In this document: positions 9,420 through 17,974 of the stretch, in pieces | Layout: the number at the start of each line of letters is the position of its first letter | How positions within the stretch are numbered: the first letter of the stretch is position 1 | Origin: Thermoanaerobacter kivui | GTDB lineage: Bacteria; Bacillota; Thermoanaerobacteria; Thermoanaerobacterales; Thermoanaerobacteraceae | Reading direction: 5' to 3' | NCBI RefSeq assembly: GCF_000763575.1 | Contig: NZ_CP009170.1 | Coordinates: 707,501-771,500 of the forward strand | Length of the DNA stretch: 64,000 nucleotides | Program-made: the position numbers and the translations under genes | The notes under the pieces: model-generated | Told to the model about the DNA's origin: nothing | Database searches by the model: none | Seen by the model: only the letters and a program-made list of their open reading frames with translations

Positions 9420-9741
9420 ACTTTAATACTTTTAGAGAATATCGAAGTTCTAAATAATTTACTAATCTTGTAATTAGCTCTTTTTTGTCTTTTTCTAACC
9501 AATTCCATTTATGTCTGTAATCAGCCACTACTGATTTTATAAAGTTATTGGGAATCTTGGAAGAAAATTTTTTGTAAACAAACAATCTTGAAACTTTCCC
9601 ATCTCCTTTTTCTAAAGTAACAGGATTTATTCCGTAACTTACTTTTTCTTTTTGTACCAATGCGTACCAGTTATAGTCATCAATTCTTCCGTAGATGATT
9701 CCGTACTGGTTATTTTTACTTTCTACTGTTATTTTGGGCAT
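9406..9741 (-). CDS. Unrecognised small soluble protein
   Basis: A protein of 111 residues with no signal peptide or membrane segment. It is rich in lysine and aromatic residues, and the middle (YKKFSSKIPNNFIKSVVADY) looks folded rather than random. No family is recognised. The ATG at 9741 is chosen because GGAGG lies about eight bases upstream on the minus strand; an in-frame TTG five codons earlier overlaps that site. It is convergent with the P-ATPase gene and lies upstream of ndk on the same strand only by chance spacing of about 40 bases, so co-transcription with ndk in the order ndk then this gene is possible. Confidence 0.65.
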   Translation of the reverse strand: MPKITVESKNNQYGIIYGRIDDYNWYALVQKEKVSYGINPVTLEKGDGKVSRLFVYKKFSSKIPNNFIKSVVADYRHKWNWLEKDKKELITRLVNYLELRYSLKVLKSKAK

Positions 9742-9798
9742 AAGGTATACCTCCAATAGTTTTCTCTATTAGAGTTTATGCCCTGTCCACAAAAATAT

Positions 9799-10206
9799 TC
9801 ATGCTAATTCAGGAAACCACAGTGCTATTTCTCTCTTTGCAGATTCAATACTATCTGAGCCGTGTATGATGTTAAAAGTGGTGCTTATGGCAAAATCACC
9901 TCTTATCGTCCCAGGAAGTGCTTCTTCTACTTTTGTGGCACCATTTAAAAGTCTTACTATTTTTACGGCGTTTTCTCCTTCTAGTACCATTGCAAAGACA
10001 GGACCTGAGGACATGTACTGTATTAAAGGTTTGTAGTAAGGCTTGCCTTTGTGTTCCTCGTAGTGCTTTTCTAAAAGCTCAATTGTTGGAGTTATTACTT
10101 TTGCCGCTTTAAGCCTTAAACCTTTGTTTTCATATCTTTTTAATATTTCTCCTATAAGCCCTCTCTTGACACCGTCGGGTTTTACTATAGCAAGAGTGGT
10201 TTCCAT
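9799..10206 (-). CDS. ndk: Nucleoside diphosphate kinase
   Basis: This 135-residue enzyme moves the gamma-phosphate between nucleoside triphosphates and diphosphates through a phosphohistidine. Seen in the sequence are the opening TLAIVKPDGVKRG (nucleotide site), the RGDFAIS stretch, and NIIHGSDS, which contains the catalytic histidine near residue 115. The length is normal. It starts at ATG 10206, only a few bases beyond the decayed C-terminus of an MFS transporter gene on the same strand. Confidence 0.96.
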   Translation of the reverse strand: METTLAIVKPDGVKRGLIGEILKRYENKGLRLKAAKVITPTIELLEKHYEEHKGKPYYKPLIQYMSSGPVFAMVLEGENAVKIVRLLNGATKVEEALPGTIRGDFAISTTFNIIHGSDSIESAKREIALWFPELA

Positions 10207-10211
10207 TTAAA

Positions 10212-10659
10212 TCAATCCTTTCCTTGTATTAATTTGACATTATTTCTCACAAGAGAAGTAAAGGCGCATATCAATGAAAAGATTCCGGCGGCTATATAAG
10301 CTCCTTTAATACATTAGCATGCCAGCTCCTATTGCTTGGAAAGCTCGCATAATTATTAACATATATATATTTACAGAAAGACTCAAGATCGCAGAAGATA
10401 TTGAAAAAGTCAAAAGGCCGTATTGATACAGTTTTTTATAACCCATCATATCGCCAAGTCTTCCAAAAGTCATCATTAGACTATTTAAAACTAATAAATA
10501 TGTCATGGAGACCCAGCTTACTGTTGTTATATTTGTGTGGAAAATCTTTGTAAATTCTGGCATTGCTATGTTGACTATACTTCCGTCAATTGGCCCCATT
10601 ATGCTACCAATGACAACTGCAGAAAGAATTAACCATTTGTTGTACTGTTTTTGTGACAT
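10212..10659 (-). pseudogene. MFS drug-efflux transporter (DHA2/EmrB type) with a large internal deletion
   Basis: The first 117 residues are a good DHA2-family N-terminus: helix 1 with IMGPIDGSIVNIAMP (motif D1-like), WVSMTYLLVLNSLMM, and the loop GRLGDMMGYKK (motif A). After residue 117 the frame stops. Further along, 10212-10310 encodes, in another frame, a typical transporter C-terminus (YIAAGIFSLICAFTSLVRNN). The whole middle of about 300 residues is missing. An internal deletion with loss of frame is the simplest reading. Confidence 0.85.
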
Positions 10660-10775
10660 TTATTTTCACTCCGATACTATAAATTATACCACAATCTTTG
10701 GCAAAAGTCTGTGCAAAATGTCAGCTAAATAAGTTATCTACTAATTCTTTACACGCACTTAGCAAAAGATAAATG

Positions 10776-10804
10776 TTGAAAAAAAAGGCATTGTACAATA
10801 TAAT
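10776..10804 (+). promoter_or_regulatory. Sigma-A type promoter before amj
   Basis: TTGAAA at 10776-10781 and TATAAT at 10799-10804 are separated by 17 bases, 32 bases before the proposed start of the next gene. Confidence 0.6.
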
Positions 10805-10836
10805 TATAGAGGAATTTTAAATAAAGAAAAGAATGG

Positions 10837-11655
10837 ATGGGACAAATGATAGATGCAAAAAGACTGATGATAGTAGCTTTTTTCACAATGGTCATAAATC
10901 TGATTGACACACTTTCTTATTCAATAAGACCTTCGGGTGTAAGAACTCGAAAGCTTGCTGTTGCTCTTTCGCTTTTTAATATTATGGCTGTGATATCAAG
11001 ATTATCAAATATGATTCAAGCACCTTTTCTTGGCAGTATTGTAGATATGGCGATAAAAATGGACAAGGTCTATCTCCTTCAAAATGATATGAGAATTGTA
11101 CTTTTTTCAGCTACATTAGGGGCATTGATAGGAGCACCTTTGATGCCCACTTTTGTATCGATTTTTACTGTTGCCATAAACGGAATGGAAGGAGCAGGGA
11201 CAGTACCAAAACTTATCCTTCAGGTTTTTAGATGGAAAAACTTTAAAAAGCTTAAGAAAAAAATTGTTGTGCCAAAGTTGTCCATGTTAAAAGGGGTGCT
11301 GGAAGCGGATATACCCAAAAGTTTTTTGATATATAACGTGATAATCACTTCTATATACACCACAGGTATTGTGTCTTCTCTATACGCTGGGGCCATTATA
11401 CCAGAGTATAGAATTACAGCCAGTCAGCTTTCAGGAATAGTGAATGGATTTGCCACTATTTTATTTACGGTTGTAGTTGACCCTGTTGCTGCCCTTATTA
11501 CTGACCAGGCTTTAAACGGAAAAAGGCCACAAAGTGATGTAGATAAAATGGCGGTACTTCTGGTTTTCGGCAAAATATTTGGAACTTTACTGGCGCAGCT
11601 TGTTTTTGTTCCAGCAGCAGAGTTAATATTATTTGTCACAAAATTGATAGTTTAA
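10837..11655 (+). CDS. amj: Lipid II flippase of the Amj family
   Basis: A membrane protein of 272 residues with about six to eight hydrophobic segments. The pattern MIVAFFTMVINLIDTLSYSI, then GVRTRKLAVALSLFNI and APLMPTF matches Amj (YdaH of Bacillus, former DUF2837), an alternative lipid II flippase that backs up MurJ in peptidoglycan synthesis. Length is as expected. The start is uncertain: ATG 10837 or ATG 10846, neither with a strong ribosome site. It is monocistronic with its own promoter. Confidence 0.82.
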   Translation: MGQMIDAKRLMIVAFFTMVINLIDTLSYSIRPSGVRTRKLAVALSLFNIMAVISRLSNMIQAPFLGSIVDMAIKMDKVYLLQNDMRIVLFSATLGALIGAPLMPTFVSIFTVAINGMEGAGTVPKLILQVFRWKNFKKLKKKIVVPKLSMLKGVLEADIPKSFLIYNVIITSIYTTGIVSSLYAGAIIPEYRITASQLSGIVNGFATILFTVVVDPVAALITDQALNGKRPQSDVDKMAVLLVFGKIFGTLLAQLVFVPAAELILFVTKLIV

Positions 11656-11755
11656 CAAAAACGTAAAAAATTTTTAATACACTTTTAACGAAAATGTTGT
11701 ATAATTAAAAATATAAAATAGTTTAATTGCGCTAAGCAATTGGCAATTAAAGGAG

Positions 11756-12253
11756 ATGGGGTCATTGTATTTCATTAATCCAACGAAGGGAAGAATGGAT
11801 ATCGACAAAATGTTCGAAGATATCATGGAGTTTGTGGAAGGAGACCGGCAATCCAGCTACAAGCTGATGGTGGGTACGGATTCTCAACCGGGCAAATCCG
11901 TATGCTTTGTTACTGCTGTAATCATATATCGAGAAGGGAAAGGTGCGAGGTATTATTATAGGAAATTTTACAACAAAAAAATTCCTTCTCTGAAACAAAG
12001 GATTTTTATGGAGGCTACTTACAGCATAGAAGTAGCAAACCAGCTTTTTGAAAGGCTTAATCAAACTGACAAAAAAGATATAAACATTGAGATACATCTT
12101 GATGTGGGTGAAAACGGCAAAACGAGGGACATCATAAAAGAAGTTGTAAACATGGTATTAGGGTGTGGATTTGAAGCTCAAGTAAAACCCTCTTCTTATG
12201 GTGCCAGCAAAGTGGCTGACAAACATACTAAAAGCATGGCTAATATTGGATAA
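11756..12253 (+). CDS. YkuK-family (DUF458) RNase H-like protein
   Basis: The 165-residue protein contains LMVGTDSQPGKSVCFVTAVIIY at about 38-60 and IHLDVGENGKTRDIIKEVVNMV near 115-135, both typical of DUF458/YkuK, which has an RNase H-like fold with acidic residues in those strands. Its role is not established. It is linked in the literature to sporulating Firmicutes. Upstream lies TATAAT at 11700-11705; GGAGATGG precedes the start. A clear terminator follows the stop. Confidence 0.82.
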   Translation: MGSLYFINPTKGRMDIDKMFEDIMEFVEGDRQSSYKLMVGTDSQPGKSVCFVTAVIIYREGKGARYYYRKFYNKKIPSLKQRIFMEATYSIEVANQLFERLNQTDKKDINIEIHLDVGENGKTRDIIKEVVNMVLGCGFEAQVKPSSYGASKVADKHTKSMANIG

Positions 12254-12286
12254 GACCTCTTAAAAAAGGGAGGTCTTGTTTTTTTA
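12252..12286 (+). terminator. Rho-independent terminator
   Basis: AAGACCTC (12252-12259) pairs with GAGGTCTT (12270-12277), followed by GTTTTTTTA. Confidence 0.88.
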
Positions 12287-12344
12287 CTTAATCTATTGAA
12301 TCAAAGGGAGACTTTTCAAATATTATAAATAAAGGATTTAGTGC

Positions 12345-12373
12345 AAAAAAGGCATAGGTAAACTCTATGCCTT
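12345..12373 (-). terminator. Terminator of the PAP2 gene
   Basis: AAGGCATAG (12349-12357) pairs with CTATGCCTT (12365-12373). Read on the minus strand it is followed by a T run and overlaps the coding end of the PAP2 gene. Confidence 0.8.
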
Positions 12374-13234
12374 AATCAGTTTGTCATTTAGTTTAAAAAG
12401 GTTAAATACATAAGGTGCACCAAGAGAAAGCCACAGTCCACAAATTGCATACCTTATTGCATTAAAAATATTTCCAGAAGGCAACACAAATTTTAATCCA
12501 TCTTTAAGTACAAAAAATACAATTATGCCAATTAGTAACTTCAAAATTTGCTTTTGAAGAGGAGCATGGACAGTAAAATCAAATTTTTCTTTGTCCATAA
12601 AATAACCTATTAAAGTACCAGAAATTAAACCCATGTATTCATAAATATCCTTGTGAGGGAAAATTAATATAAAAAGCGCAGGGATTAAAATTGACAAAAT
12701 AACTTTAAAAGATAAACTTATGTTAAAATTGCTTTCTTTCACGATGCTTTCAATAAGTTCACTTAAAATTATTATTAAAACAGCTATCAATATTCCGCCA
12801 ATAATATCTATCGGCCAGTGGACACCTAAATACATTCGCGAAAATGATACGAGTAATACGATGGCGATTCCTACATACCACAGCCATTTTTTTTGATAGT
12901 GTACCATTAAAGTCCCCCAAACAGTTGTAGAACCTTGCGCATGACCGCTTGGGAATGAATATCCTCCTGCTGATTGTGTAAATACAGACCTTATTCCCGG
13001 ATAGCCTATTGGCCTATTTATTTTTGTTATTTCTTTTAATATTGTATTTACGTATATGGAGCTTATCAATATAAGTCCAAGCTTTAAGCCAAATCGTTTA
13101 TCTACACACCAATAAAATAGCGGGATAAAGATAAAGTAAAAGCCTGCACTACCTAACATTGTTATAGCTATAAAAAAATAATCTAACAATGGATTTGTTA
13201 TGGTTTGTATGGCTTTTAATATGTCAGCTTGCAT
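12365..13234 (-). CDS. PAP2-family membrane phosphatase
   Basis: A 289-residue integral membrane protein with the three PAP2 motifs: KEITKINRP near residue 66, YSFPSGHAQGS near 92, and SRMYLGVHWPIDIIGG near 132. These supply the phosphate-binding lysine and arginines and the two catalytic histidines. Members hydrolyse lipid phosphates such as undecaprenyl pyrophosphate or phosphatidate on the outer face. The C-terminal part has four or five further membrane helices and is longer than in minimal PAP2 enzymes. The substrate cannot be chosen from sequence. Confidence 0.9.
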   Translation of the reverse strand: MQADILKAIQTITNPLLDYFFIAITMLGSAGFYFIFIPLFYWCVDKRFGLKLGLILISSIYVNTILKEITKINRPIGYPGIRSVFTQSAGGYSFPSGHAQGSTTVWGTLMVHYQKKWLWYVGIAIVLLVSFSRMYLGVHWPIDIIGGILIAVLIIILSELIESIVKESNFNISLSFKVILSILIPALFILIFPHKDIYEYMGLISGTLIGYFMDKEKFDFTVHAPLQKQILKLLIGIIVFFVLKDGLKFVLPSGNIFNAIRYAICGLWLSLGAPYVFNLFKLNDKLIKA

Positions 13235-13384
13235 TTTATCACCTCACTATATATAATTCACCGCAAAACTTTATTTTCCTTCATGATTTAAAAATTTTAA
13301 CGTAAAATTAAAGAAAAAGATAAAAAGTGTGATAAAATGTTTATAGGAATAATTTCAAAATTTAAGAATAGGAGGTTATATAAG

Positions 13385-14128
13385 TTGAATTTTTTGGAAA
13401 GATTGTATGGCATATTTTTTCAACCTGTCGAGACCATTAAAGAAATTGTAAGGAAAAAGCCAATTTGGCAGGCTGTTGTTGTCATCATAGTTACAGGTTT
13501 GTTGACTATGACAAGCAGTAGGTTTACAATGGTTGGTCCGGATTTATTTTCCTCCACTCCAGGTATGCCTGATTTTGGGAGGTTAAGGTCACTGTTTGTT
13601 CTGATGGCTGTATTTGGGAGTATATTTATAGCTCCTTTGACTTACTTTCTTTTTGCGGCAGTGTATCACTTTTTAGCAGAAATTTTAGATGGAAAAATGT
13701 ACGCTAAAACAGAAGACAATACACCTTTAACTCAAAATGAAGACAATAGCGGTGAAATTCAGCAAATGACGGCTGGTGACGGCGATGAGATAGTAATAGG
13801 CACAGCAAAAGGACTGTATTCCGCAATGGGGTTTGCAAAACTTCCCATGATTTTTATGGTGCCCGTAAATTTATTTGCCCGTCTGTTGAGCGAGAGAGGT
13901 GGCGCAATACTTACGGATTTATTTATAATAGCATTTACTATATGGGTAATTGTTTTGAAAATTATATCCATAAGAGAAAATTACAAAATGACTACAGGAA
14001 ATGCAGTGCTTGTGTATTTTCTTCCGTACATAGTTTTGATTGTTTTATTTATAATAATGATGATTTTTGTGGGAGCGACTTTTGTAAGCGTATTTTCTAC
14101 GATTTTTAAAAATATACCAATTCAATAA
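13385..14128 (+). CDS. YIP1-domain membrane protein
   Basis: The protein of 247 residues begins with LNFLERLYGIFFQPVETI, the typical opening of bacterial YIP1-domain proteins, and has five predicted membrane segments with an acidic loop at about 113-140. The start was set at TTG 13385 because GGAGGT lies 8 bases upstream at 13371-13376; an ATG at 13337 lacks a ribosome site. Function is unknown; YIP1 relatives act in membrane organisation. It ends in a strong terminator that is followed at once by a group II intron fragment. Confidence 0.78.
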   Translation: MNFLERLYGIFFQPVETIKEIVRKKPIWQAVVVIIVTGLLTMTSSRFTMVGPDLFSSTPGMPDFGRLRSLFVLMAVFGSIFIAPLTYFLFAAVYHFLAEILDGKMYAKTEDNTPLTQNEDNSGEIQQMTAGDGDEIVIGTAKGLYSAMGFAKLPMIFMVPVNLFARLLSERGGAILTDLFIIAFTIWVIVLKIISIRENYKMTTGNAVLVYFLPYIVLIVLFIIMMIFVGATFVSVFSTIFKNIPIQ

Positions 14129-14144
14129 AATGGAAATTTTTTTC

Positions 14145-14172
14145 AAAGAGGAGTTTTTCTCCTCTTTTTTAT
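14145..14172 (+). terminator. Terminator after the YIP1 gene
   Basis: AAAGAGGAG (14145-14153) pairs with CTCCTCTTT (14159-14167), with a T tract directly after. Its tail abuts the first base of the group II intron fragment. Confidence 0.88.
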
Positions 14173-14470
14173 GTGCGCCCGGCATGGGCTAAAGCTTAAG
14201 CGGTGAAAGTCCGCTATGGGCATGGAATTAAACCTGTCAAAGGCAAAGGTGTCCATCGTGAGATGGAATCTGAAGGAAGCCGGCGGCAAAATCCCGGCCC
14301 GATGAACAAACCACATATGAGGCTGAATTGGAGTGGACGAGTTTGCATAACGAAACGAAGTCCAACACTGCCCGAACTCCAAGCAGTAAATGTGGCGGTA
14401 TATGGGAGGAAAGTTATCGCTCTTACCCGGGAAGGTCTTTAAGATACGCTGTGGAAGAAACAGAATACAT
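14173..14470 (+). mobile_element. Group II intron, 5' fragment (domain I), no reverse transcriptase left
   Basis: The segment begins GTGCGCCCGGCATGGGCT, the conserved 5' end of bacterial group II introns, and continues with further domain I landmarks: AGCGGTGAAAGTCCGCT, CTGAAGGAAGC, GATGAACAAACC and CGAAACGAAGTCCAAC. About 300 bases can be followed to near 14470. No reverse transcriptase frame and no domain V hairpin are found before the biotin promoter, so the 3' portion is lost. The start lies within a few bases of a terminator T tract, the target preference of group IIC introns. Short open frames inside it are not genes. Confidence 0.72.
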
Positions 14471-14560
14471 TTACAAGCGGAACATTTCTGGAGAACTTTT
14501 AGAAATTTATAAAAACAACATTTTGTTCAGGAAAACCTGAATTAAGGATTTTTAAAGAAA

Positions 14561-14613
14561 TGTTAACCTTATAATAAATATAAGTTGACAATTAAGTTCG
14601 AAGTGAGTATAAT
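14561..14613 (+). promoter_or_regulatory. BirA-type operator overlapping a consensus promoter of the biotin operon
   Basis: TGTTAAC (14561-14567) and GTTGACA (14584-14590) form the two halves of a BirA-like operator separated by 16 bases. The right half contains the -35 hexamer TTGACA (14585-14590), and TATAAT (14608-14613) follows after 17 bases. Biotin-loaded BirA bound here would block RNA polymerase. The bioY gene at 30 kb has the same arrangement. Confidence 0.85.
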
Positions 14614-14689
14614 TAGAGTAAGCAACAAATTATGGCAAAAACAAAAATAACCAAGCAAAGAAAATAAACCTATCAGGGGAGGAATGTAT

Positions 14690-15865
14690 TTGTTTAGATT
14701 TTTAGAGAAGGAGCTGGAGTTACTAAAAGAGAGCTCACTTTATCGTCAGCTTCCTGGACCATTAGAGGAGTTTAATGGTTCCAGGGCAATCATCAACGGA
14801 CAGGAAGTGCTTCTTTTTTCTTCCAATAATTACCTTGGCATGTCTCATCATCCCCGTGTTAAGGCTGCGACCCTAGAAGCTGTGGAAAGGTGGGGGACAG
14901 GAAGTGGAGGTTCTCGTTTGACTACTGGTAATTTTGTTTTGCACCGTCAATTAGAGGAGCGCATTGCACGATTTAAAAGCACGGAGGATGCTATTGTGTT
15001 TAGTTCTGGTTATCTGGCCAACTTGGGAGTGATTTCAGCCCTGGTGGGCCAAGGAGACCTGGTGCTCAGCGATGAGCTAAACCATGCCAGCATAATTGAC
15101 GGCTGCCGCTTGAGCCGAGCCACAGTTAAAGTTTTCCGCCATAAGGATGTAGCCCATCTAAAGGATATTCTCCTGGCGGAACGTAACTCATACCGTAGGT
15201 GCCTTATCGTTACCGATGGTGTTTTTAGTATGGACGGGGATATAGCTCCTTTGCCCCAACTGTTGCAGTTGGCCGAGGAGTTCCAGTCCCTTCTCATGGT
15301 GGACGATGCCCATGCTACTGGGGTTTTGGGCAAGAGGGGGGCAGGAACAGTGGAACATTTTGGACTGGAAAATAAAAATATTATCCAAGTAGGTACATTA
15401 AGTAAAGCCCTTGGGAGTGAAGGTGGGTACGTAGCTGGCAATGTTATTTTAATTGATTATTTACGGAATCGTGCTCGCAGCTTTATTTTTTCTACTGCTC
15501 TTTCTCCACCGATAGTTGCTGCTGCTATAGCGGCCCTGGATGTCTTAGAAGAAGAGCTGTACCTCCTTGATCAGCTACACGCTAACGTCCGCCAATTTTA
15601 CAAAGGCTTAAAAGAATTAGGCTTTGAGGTGTTACCCACGGAATCAGCTATTATTCCCCTGATGGTAGGGGAATCCCATCGGACACTGGCTCTTTCGTCA
15701 GCTCTGGCGGAAAAGGGTGTATTTGTGCCGGCCATTCGCCCGCCTACAGTACCGGAAGGCACTAGCCGTTTAAGGATTACTGTCATGGCTACCCACAAAC
15801 CGGAAGATATTCAAAGGGCTTTAGAAGCTTTTTTATGGGCCGGGAAAAGGGTGGGACTCATTTAA
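14690..15865 (+). CDS. bioF: 8-amino-7-oxononanoate synthase
   Basis: BioF joins pimeloyl-CoA and alanine with loss of CO2, using pyridoxal phosphate. The protein of about 391 residues has SSNNYLGMSHHP near 45, GTGSGGSRLTTGN near 72, the aldehyde-stacking HASIIDGCRLS, VDDAHATGVLG near 205, and the PLP lysine in GTLSKALGSEGGY near 237. The start was set at TTG 14690 because GGGGAGG ends seven bases upstream; ATG 14684 sits only one base from that site. It leads an operon and is visibly more GC-rich than flanking genes, with many GCC, CTG and CGG codons. Confidence 0.95.
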   Translation: MFRFLEKELELLKESSLYRQLPGPLEEFNGSRAIINGQEVLLFSSNNYLGMSHHPRVKAATLEAVERWGTGSGGSRLTTGNFVLHRQLEERIARFKSTEDAIVFSSGYLANLGVISALVGQGDLVLSDELNHASIIDGCRLSRATVKVFRHKDVAHLKDILLAERNSYRRCLIVTDGVFSMDGDIAPLPQLLQLAEEFQSLLMVDDAHATGVLGKRGAGTVEHFGLENKNIIQVGTLSKALGSEGGYVAGNVILIDYLRNRARSFIFSTALSPPIVAAAIAALDVLEEELYLLDQLHANVRQFYKGLKELGFEVLPTESAIIPLMVGESHRTLALSSALAEKGVFVPAIRPPTVPEGTSRLRITVMATHKPEDIQRALEAFLWAGKRVGLI

Positions 15866-15890
15866 AAAGTAGGGGAGGAGGTGAGACCAA

Positions 15891-16400
15891 ATACATAAAA
15901 CAAGAGGATCACTTAGGGAGGTAGTAAGAATTGCCTTACTGGCAACATTCATTATTGTTAGTGGCTCTTTTAAGTTACCCGGTATCATACCAGGTACCGA
16001 GTTTCAACTCTCGGCTCCTATTGCGGTAGCCATTGCTGCCAACTTTGGCTTTAAGCGCTATTTTTTAGCTGGGCTAGTGGCCAGCGTTGTTTTATACAGC
16101 ATTGGGGTGCACAATTTCTTTAATGTGATAGTGTCCATAGTTTTTCGTTTGGTAGCTGGCGGTATCATTGCGATTTTAGGTCCCAGTTTCTTTGTGGTTA
16201 CCATTGCTGGTCCCCTGGGTTCTGTAGCTGCCCGTCTGGTTCTTGCTGGCCTTTTGCACAAGGGGGTAAGTGTTTTGTTGGTTGCTGCTTTGCCTGGGAT
16301 GTTCTACACGGCTTTAACGGCCTGGCCTTTAACCAGACTTATGGACAGAGTTAAGAAACAAATTAAGGGAGGGACTTTTTTTGGAGAAAGTGGTATATAG
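15891..16400 (+). CDS. Small membrane protein of the biotin operon, possible ECF-type substrate-binding component
   Basis: An open frame encodes about 169 residues with four or five hydrophobic segments (for example RIALLATFIIVSGSF, PIAVAIAANFGFKRYFLAGL, and GPSFFVVTIAGPLGSVAARL). GGAGGT (15877-15882) is followed after eight bases by ATA at 15891, exactly where a start codon should be; no ATG, GTG or TTG is suitably placed there. Either ATA is used or the original ATG has mutated. An internal GTG at 16077 would give only 107 residues. Its position between bioF and bioW suggests a role in pimelate or biotin-precursor uptake, but this is inference. It overlaps bioW by 20 bases. Confidence 0.6.
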   Translation: MHKTRGSLREVVRIALLATFIIVSGSFKLPGIIPGTEFQLSAPIAVAIAANFGFKRYFLAGLVASVVLYSIGVHNFFNVIVSIVFRLVAGGIIAILGPSFFVVTIAGPLGSVAARLVLAGLLHKGVSVLLVAALPGMFYTALTAWPLTRLMDRVKKQIKGGTFFGESGI

Positions 16401-17241
16401 CGTCCGAATGAGGGCTGCCCAGGGAGCTCCCCACGAAAAAGGAGGGCGACACATATCGGGGGCGGAAAGGATTGTTTCTGCCCAGGAGGTAGCTTCTATT
16501 GTCCAGAAAATGTTCTTTCGTGCCAAAAACCATGCCCTGGGTGAACCTGATTTTATAAATATCAGCATCGAGCGCCTAGAGTTTTCTGAAATAAAGCAGA
16601 TTGCTGCTTTGCCGCTTGTAACGGTAAAAGCTAATGACCATGGGCAAGCGCTTTTTTGTGCACGGCAGCTTCTTTTGGCTAGCGGGGTGGAAGAGCAGGT
16701 TATAGAAGAGGCTATAGAAATGCTTGCCCGAGGACCTTCGCCTGACGGGCGAAACATGAGAGGGGCGGTAATCATGGATGCCCAGAGTGGTCGGCGTCTG
16801 GAGCCCGACTCTTGGCGAGGTGTACGTGCCTCCCATATGGATTATACTCCACAGGCTGCTAAGCAGTTATCGTGTCTGCTAGAGCCGCTGGGGTTAGATC
16901 ATTTCCGGGTCAAGGAAGCCCTGGCTCTGGCCTCTAAGGTTATCTGGAGCGGAACTCTGGCTGAAATATGTTGTTCGGATGACCCCCATTATACCACGGG
17001 TTACGTTTCTTCCCGGCGCCTGGGCTATGTGCGTATACCCCATTTAAAGCATCCCTCATTTAAAGGAGGGCGGGTGTTCTTTGTTCGTCTCAAGGATGTG
17101 AATCTTACGGAGTACATAACCAGGCTTGAGGAGGAACCAGTTTTGATAACTCAAATCAGCGCTGTGCGGGGTGTAAAAGATCTTACATCATTACTAGAGG
17201 AGGGACACCAATGGACTATGCCAGAAAGGGTTACTTCATAA
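16381..17241 (+). CDS. bioW: 6-carboxyhexanoate--CoA ligase (pimeloyl-CoA synthetase)
   Basis: BioW activates pimelate with ATP and CoA to give pimeloyl-CoA, the BioF substrate. The 286-residue protein opens with YSVRMRAAQGAPHEKGGRHISGAERIV, containing the family's HEKGG and HISGAE signatures, and includes RGPSPDGRNMRGAVIM near 120 and RVFFVRL near 235. The start is TTG 16381 with AGGGAGGGA upstream; it overlaps the preceding gene, and its own end overlaps bioD by 31 bases. BioW indicates that the operon uses free pimelate rather than the BioC/BioH route. Confidence 0.95.
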   Translation: MEKVVYSVRMRAAQGAPHEKGGRHISGAERIVSAQEVASIVQKMFFRAKNHALGEPDFINISIERLEFSEIKQIAALPLVTVKANDHGQALFCARQLLLASGVEEQVIEEAIEMLARGPSPDGRNMRGAVIMDAQSGRRLEPDSWRGVRASHMDYTPQAAKQLSCLLEPLGLDHFRVKEALALASKVIWSGTLAEICCSDDPHYTTGYVSSRRLGYVRIPHLKHPSFKGGRVFFVRLKDVNLTEYITRLEEEPVLITQISAVRGVKDLTSLLEEGHQWTMPERVTS

Positions 17242-17954
17242 CCGGAACGGATACTGGCGTGGGAAAAACAGTAGTTACCGCTGGCCTGACGGGTGTTTTT
17301 CGCCACCATGGTATTGACGCCGTAGCTATCAAACCTGTGCAAACCGGGGCAGTTATCAAAAACGGGAAATTAATTCCCGAAGATGCGTTCTTCTATCGCC
17401 TGGCAGCTGACCTTCCCCAACCCATTGACCAATTAAACCTTTACCGCTTTGTTCCGGCGTTATCTCCTCACTTGGCAGCCAAACTTTGTGGGGAAAAGAT
17501 AGAACCCGAAAAAGTAGTAGCTTTTTGCCGACAGACCCTTTTGTGCCACCAGTTGACTTTTATTGAGGGGGCTGGAGGACTGTGTGTGCCTCTTTCTGGC
17601 CCTAACTTTACCGTAGCTGATTTGGCCCGGGAACTTTCCTTACCCCTAATTGTAGTGGCCAGGACTGGTTTGGGAACCATTAATCATACAGTTCTCACGG
17701 TGGCTTATGCCAAAAGCCTCGAACTAGAAGTAGCGGGGATAGTTTTTAATGCCTTAGGGCAGCAGCAATTAGGTCCTGCCGAAAGTGACAATCTCGAAAT
17801 TATTGCCCAGATGACCGGTGTACCGATCCTGGGTATCTTACCCCACCTGTCGAGGGTGAACGTGGAAGGTGGGGCTGTTGAAGGACTGCTGGAGGCGGTG
17901 GAAGAATCTGTTTCCTGGAGTCAGTTGGCTCCATGGCTTAAACCTAAAGCATAA
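17211..17954 (+). CDS. bioD: Dethiobiotin synthetase
   Basis: BioD closes the ureido ring of dethiobiotin from diaminopelargonate, CO2 and ATP. The 247-residue protein shows the P-loop TGTDTGVGKTVVTAGL near residue 10, KPVQTGA near 38, EGAGGLCVPL near 119 (Mg and carbamate site), and NHTVLTVAYAKSLEL. ATG 17211 has AGAGGAGGGA upstream and lies inside the end of bioW. The length is normal for clostridial BioD. Confidence 0.95.
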   Translation: MDYARKGYFITGTDTGVGKTVVTAGLTGVFRHHGIDAVAIKPVQTGAVIKNGKLIPEDAFFYRLAADLPQPIDQLNLYRFVPALSPHLAAKLCGEKIEPEKVVAFCRQTLLCHQLTFIEGAGGLCVPLSGPNFTVADLARELSLPLIVVARTGLGTINHTVLTVAYAKSLELEVAGIVFNALGQQQLGPAESDNLEIIAQMTGVPILGILPHLSRVNVEGGAVEGLLEAVEESVSWSQLAPWLKPKA

Positions 17955-17974
17955 ACGATATGGAGGTGTTTCTA

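Noticed and set aside
14203-14540. Three short open frames in the region before the biotin operon
   Set aside because: They overlap the conserved group II intron domain I sequence, have no ribosome sites and encode nothing recognisable.
15010-15441. 143-codon minus-strand open frame inside bioF
   Set aside because: The GC-rich composition of bioF creates long antisense frames; the bioF motifs on the plus strand are decisive.
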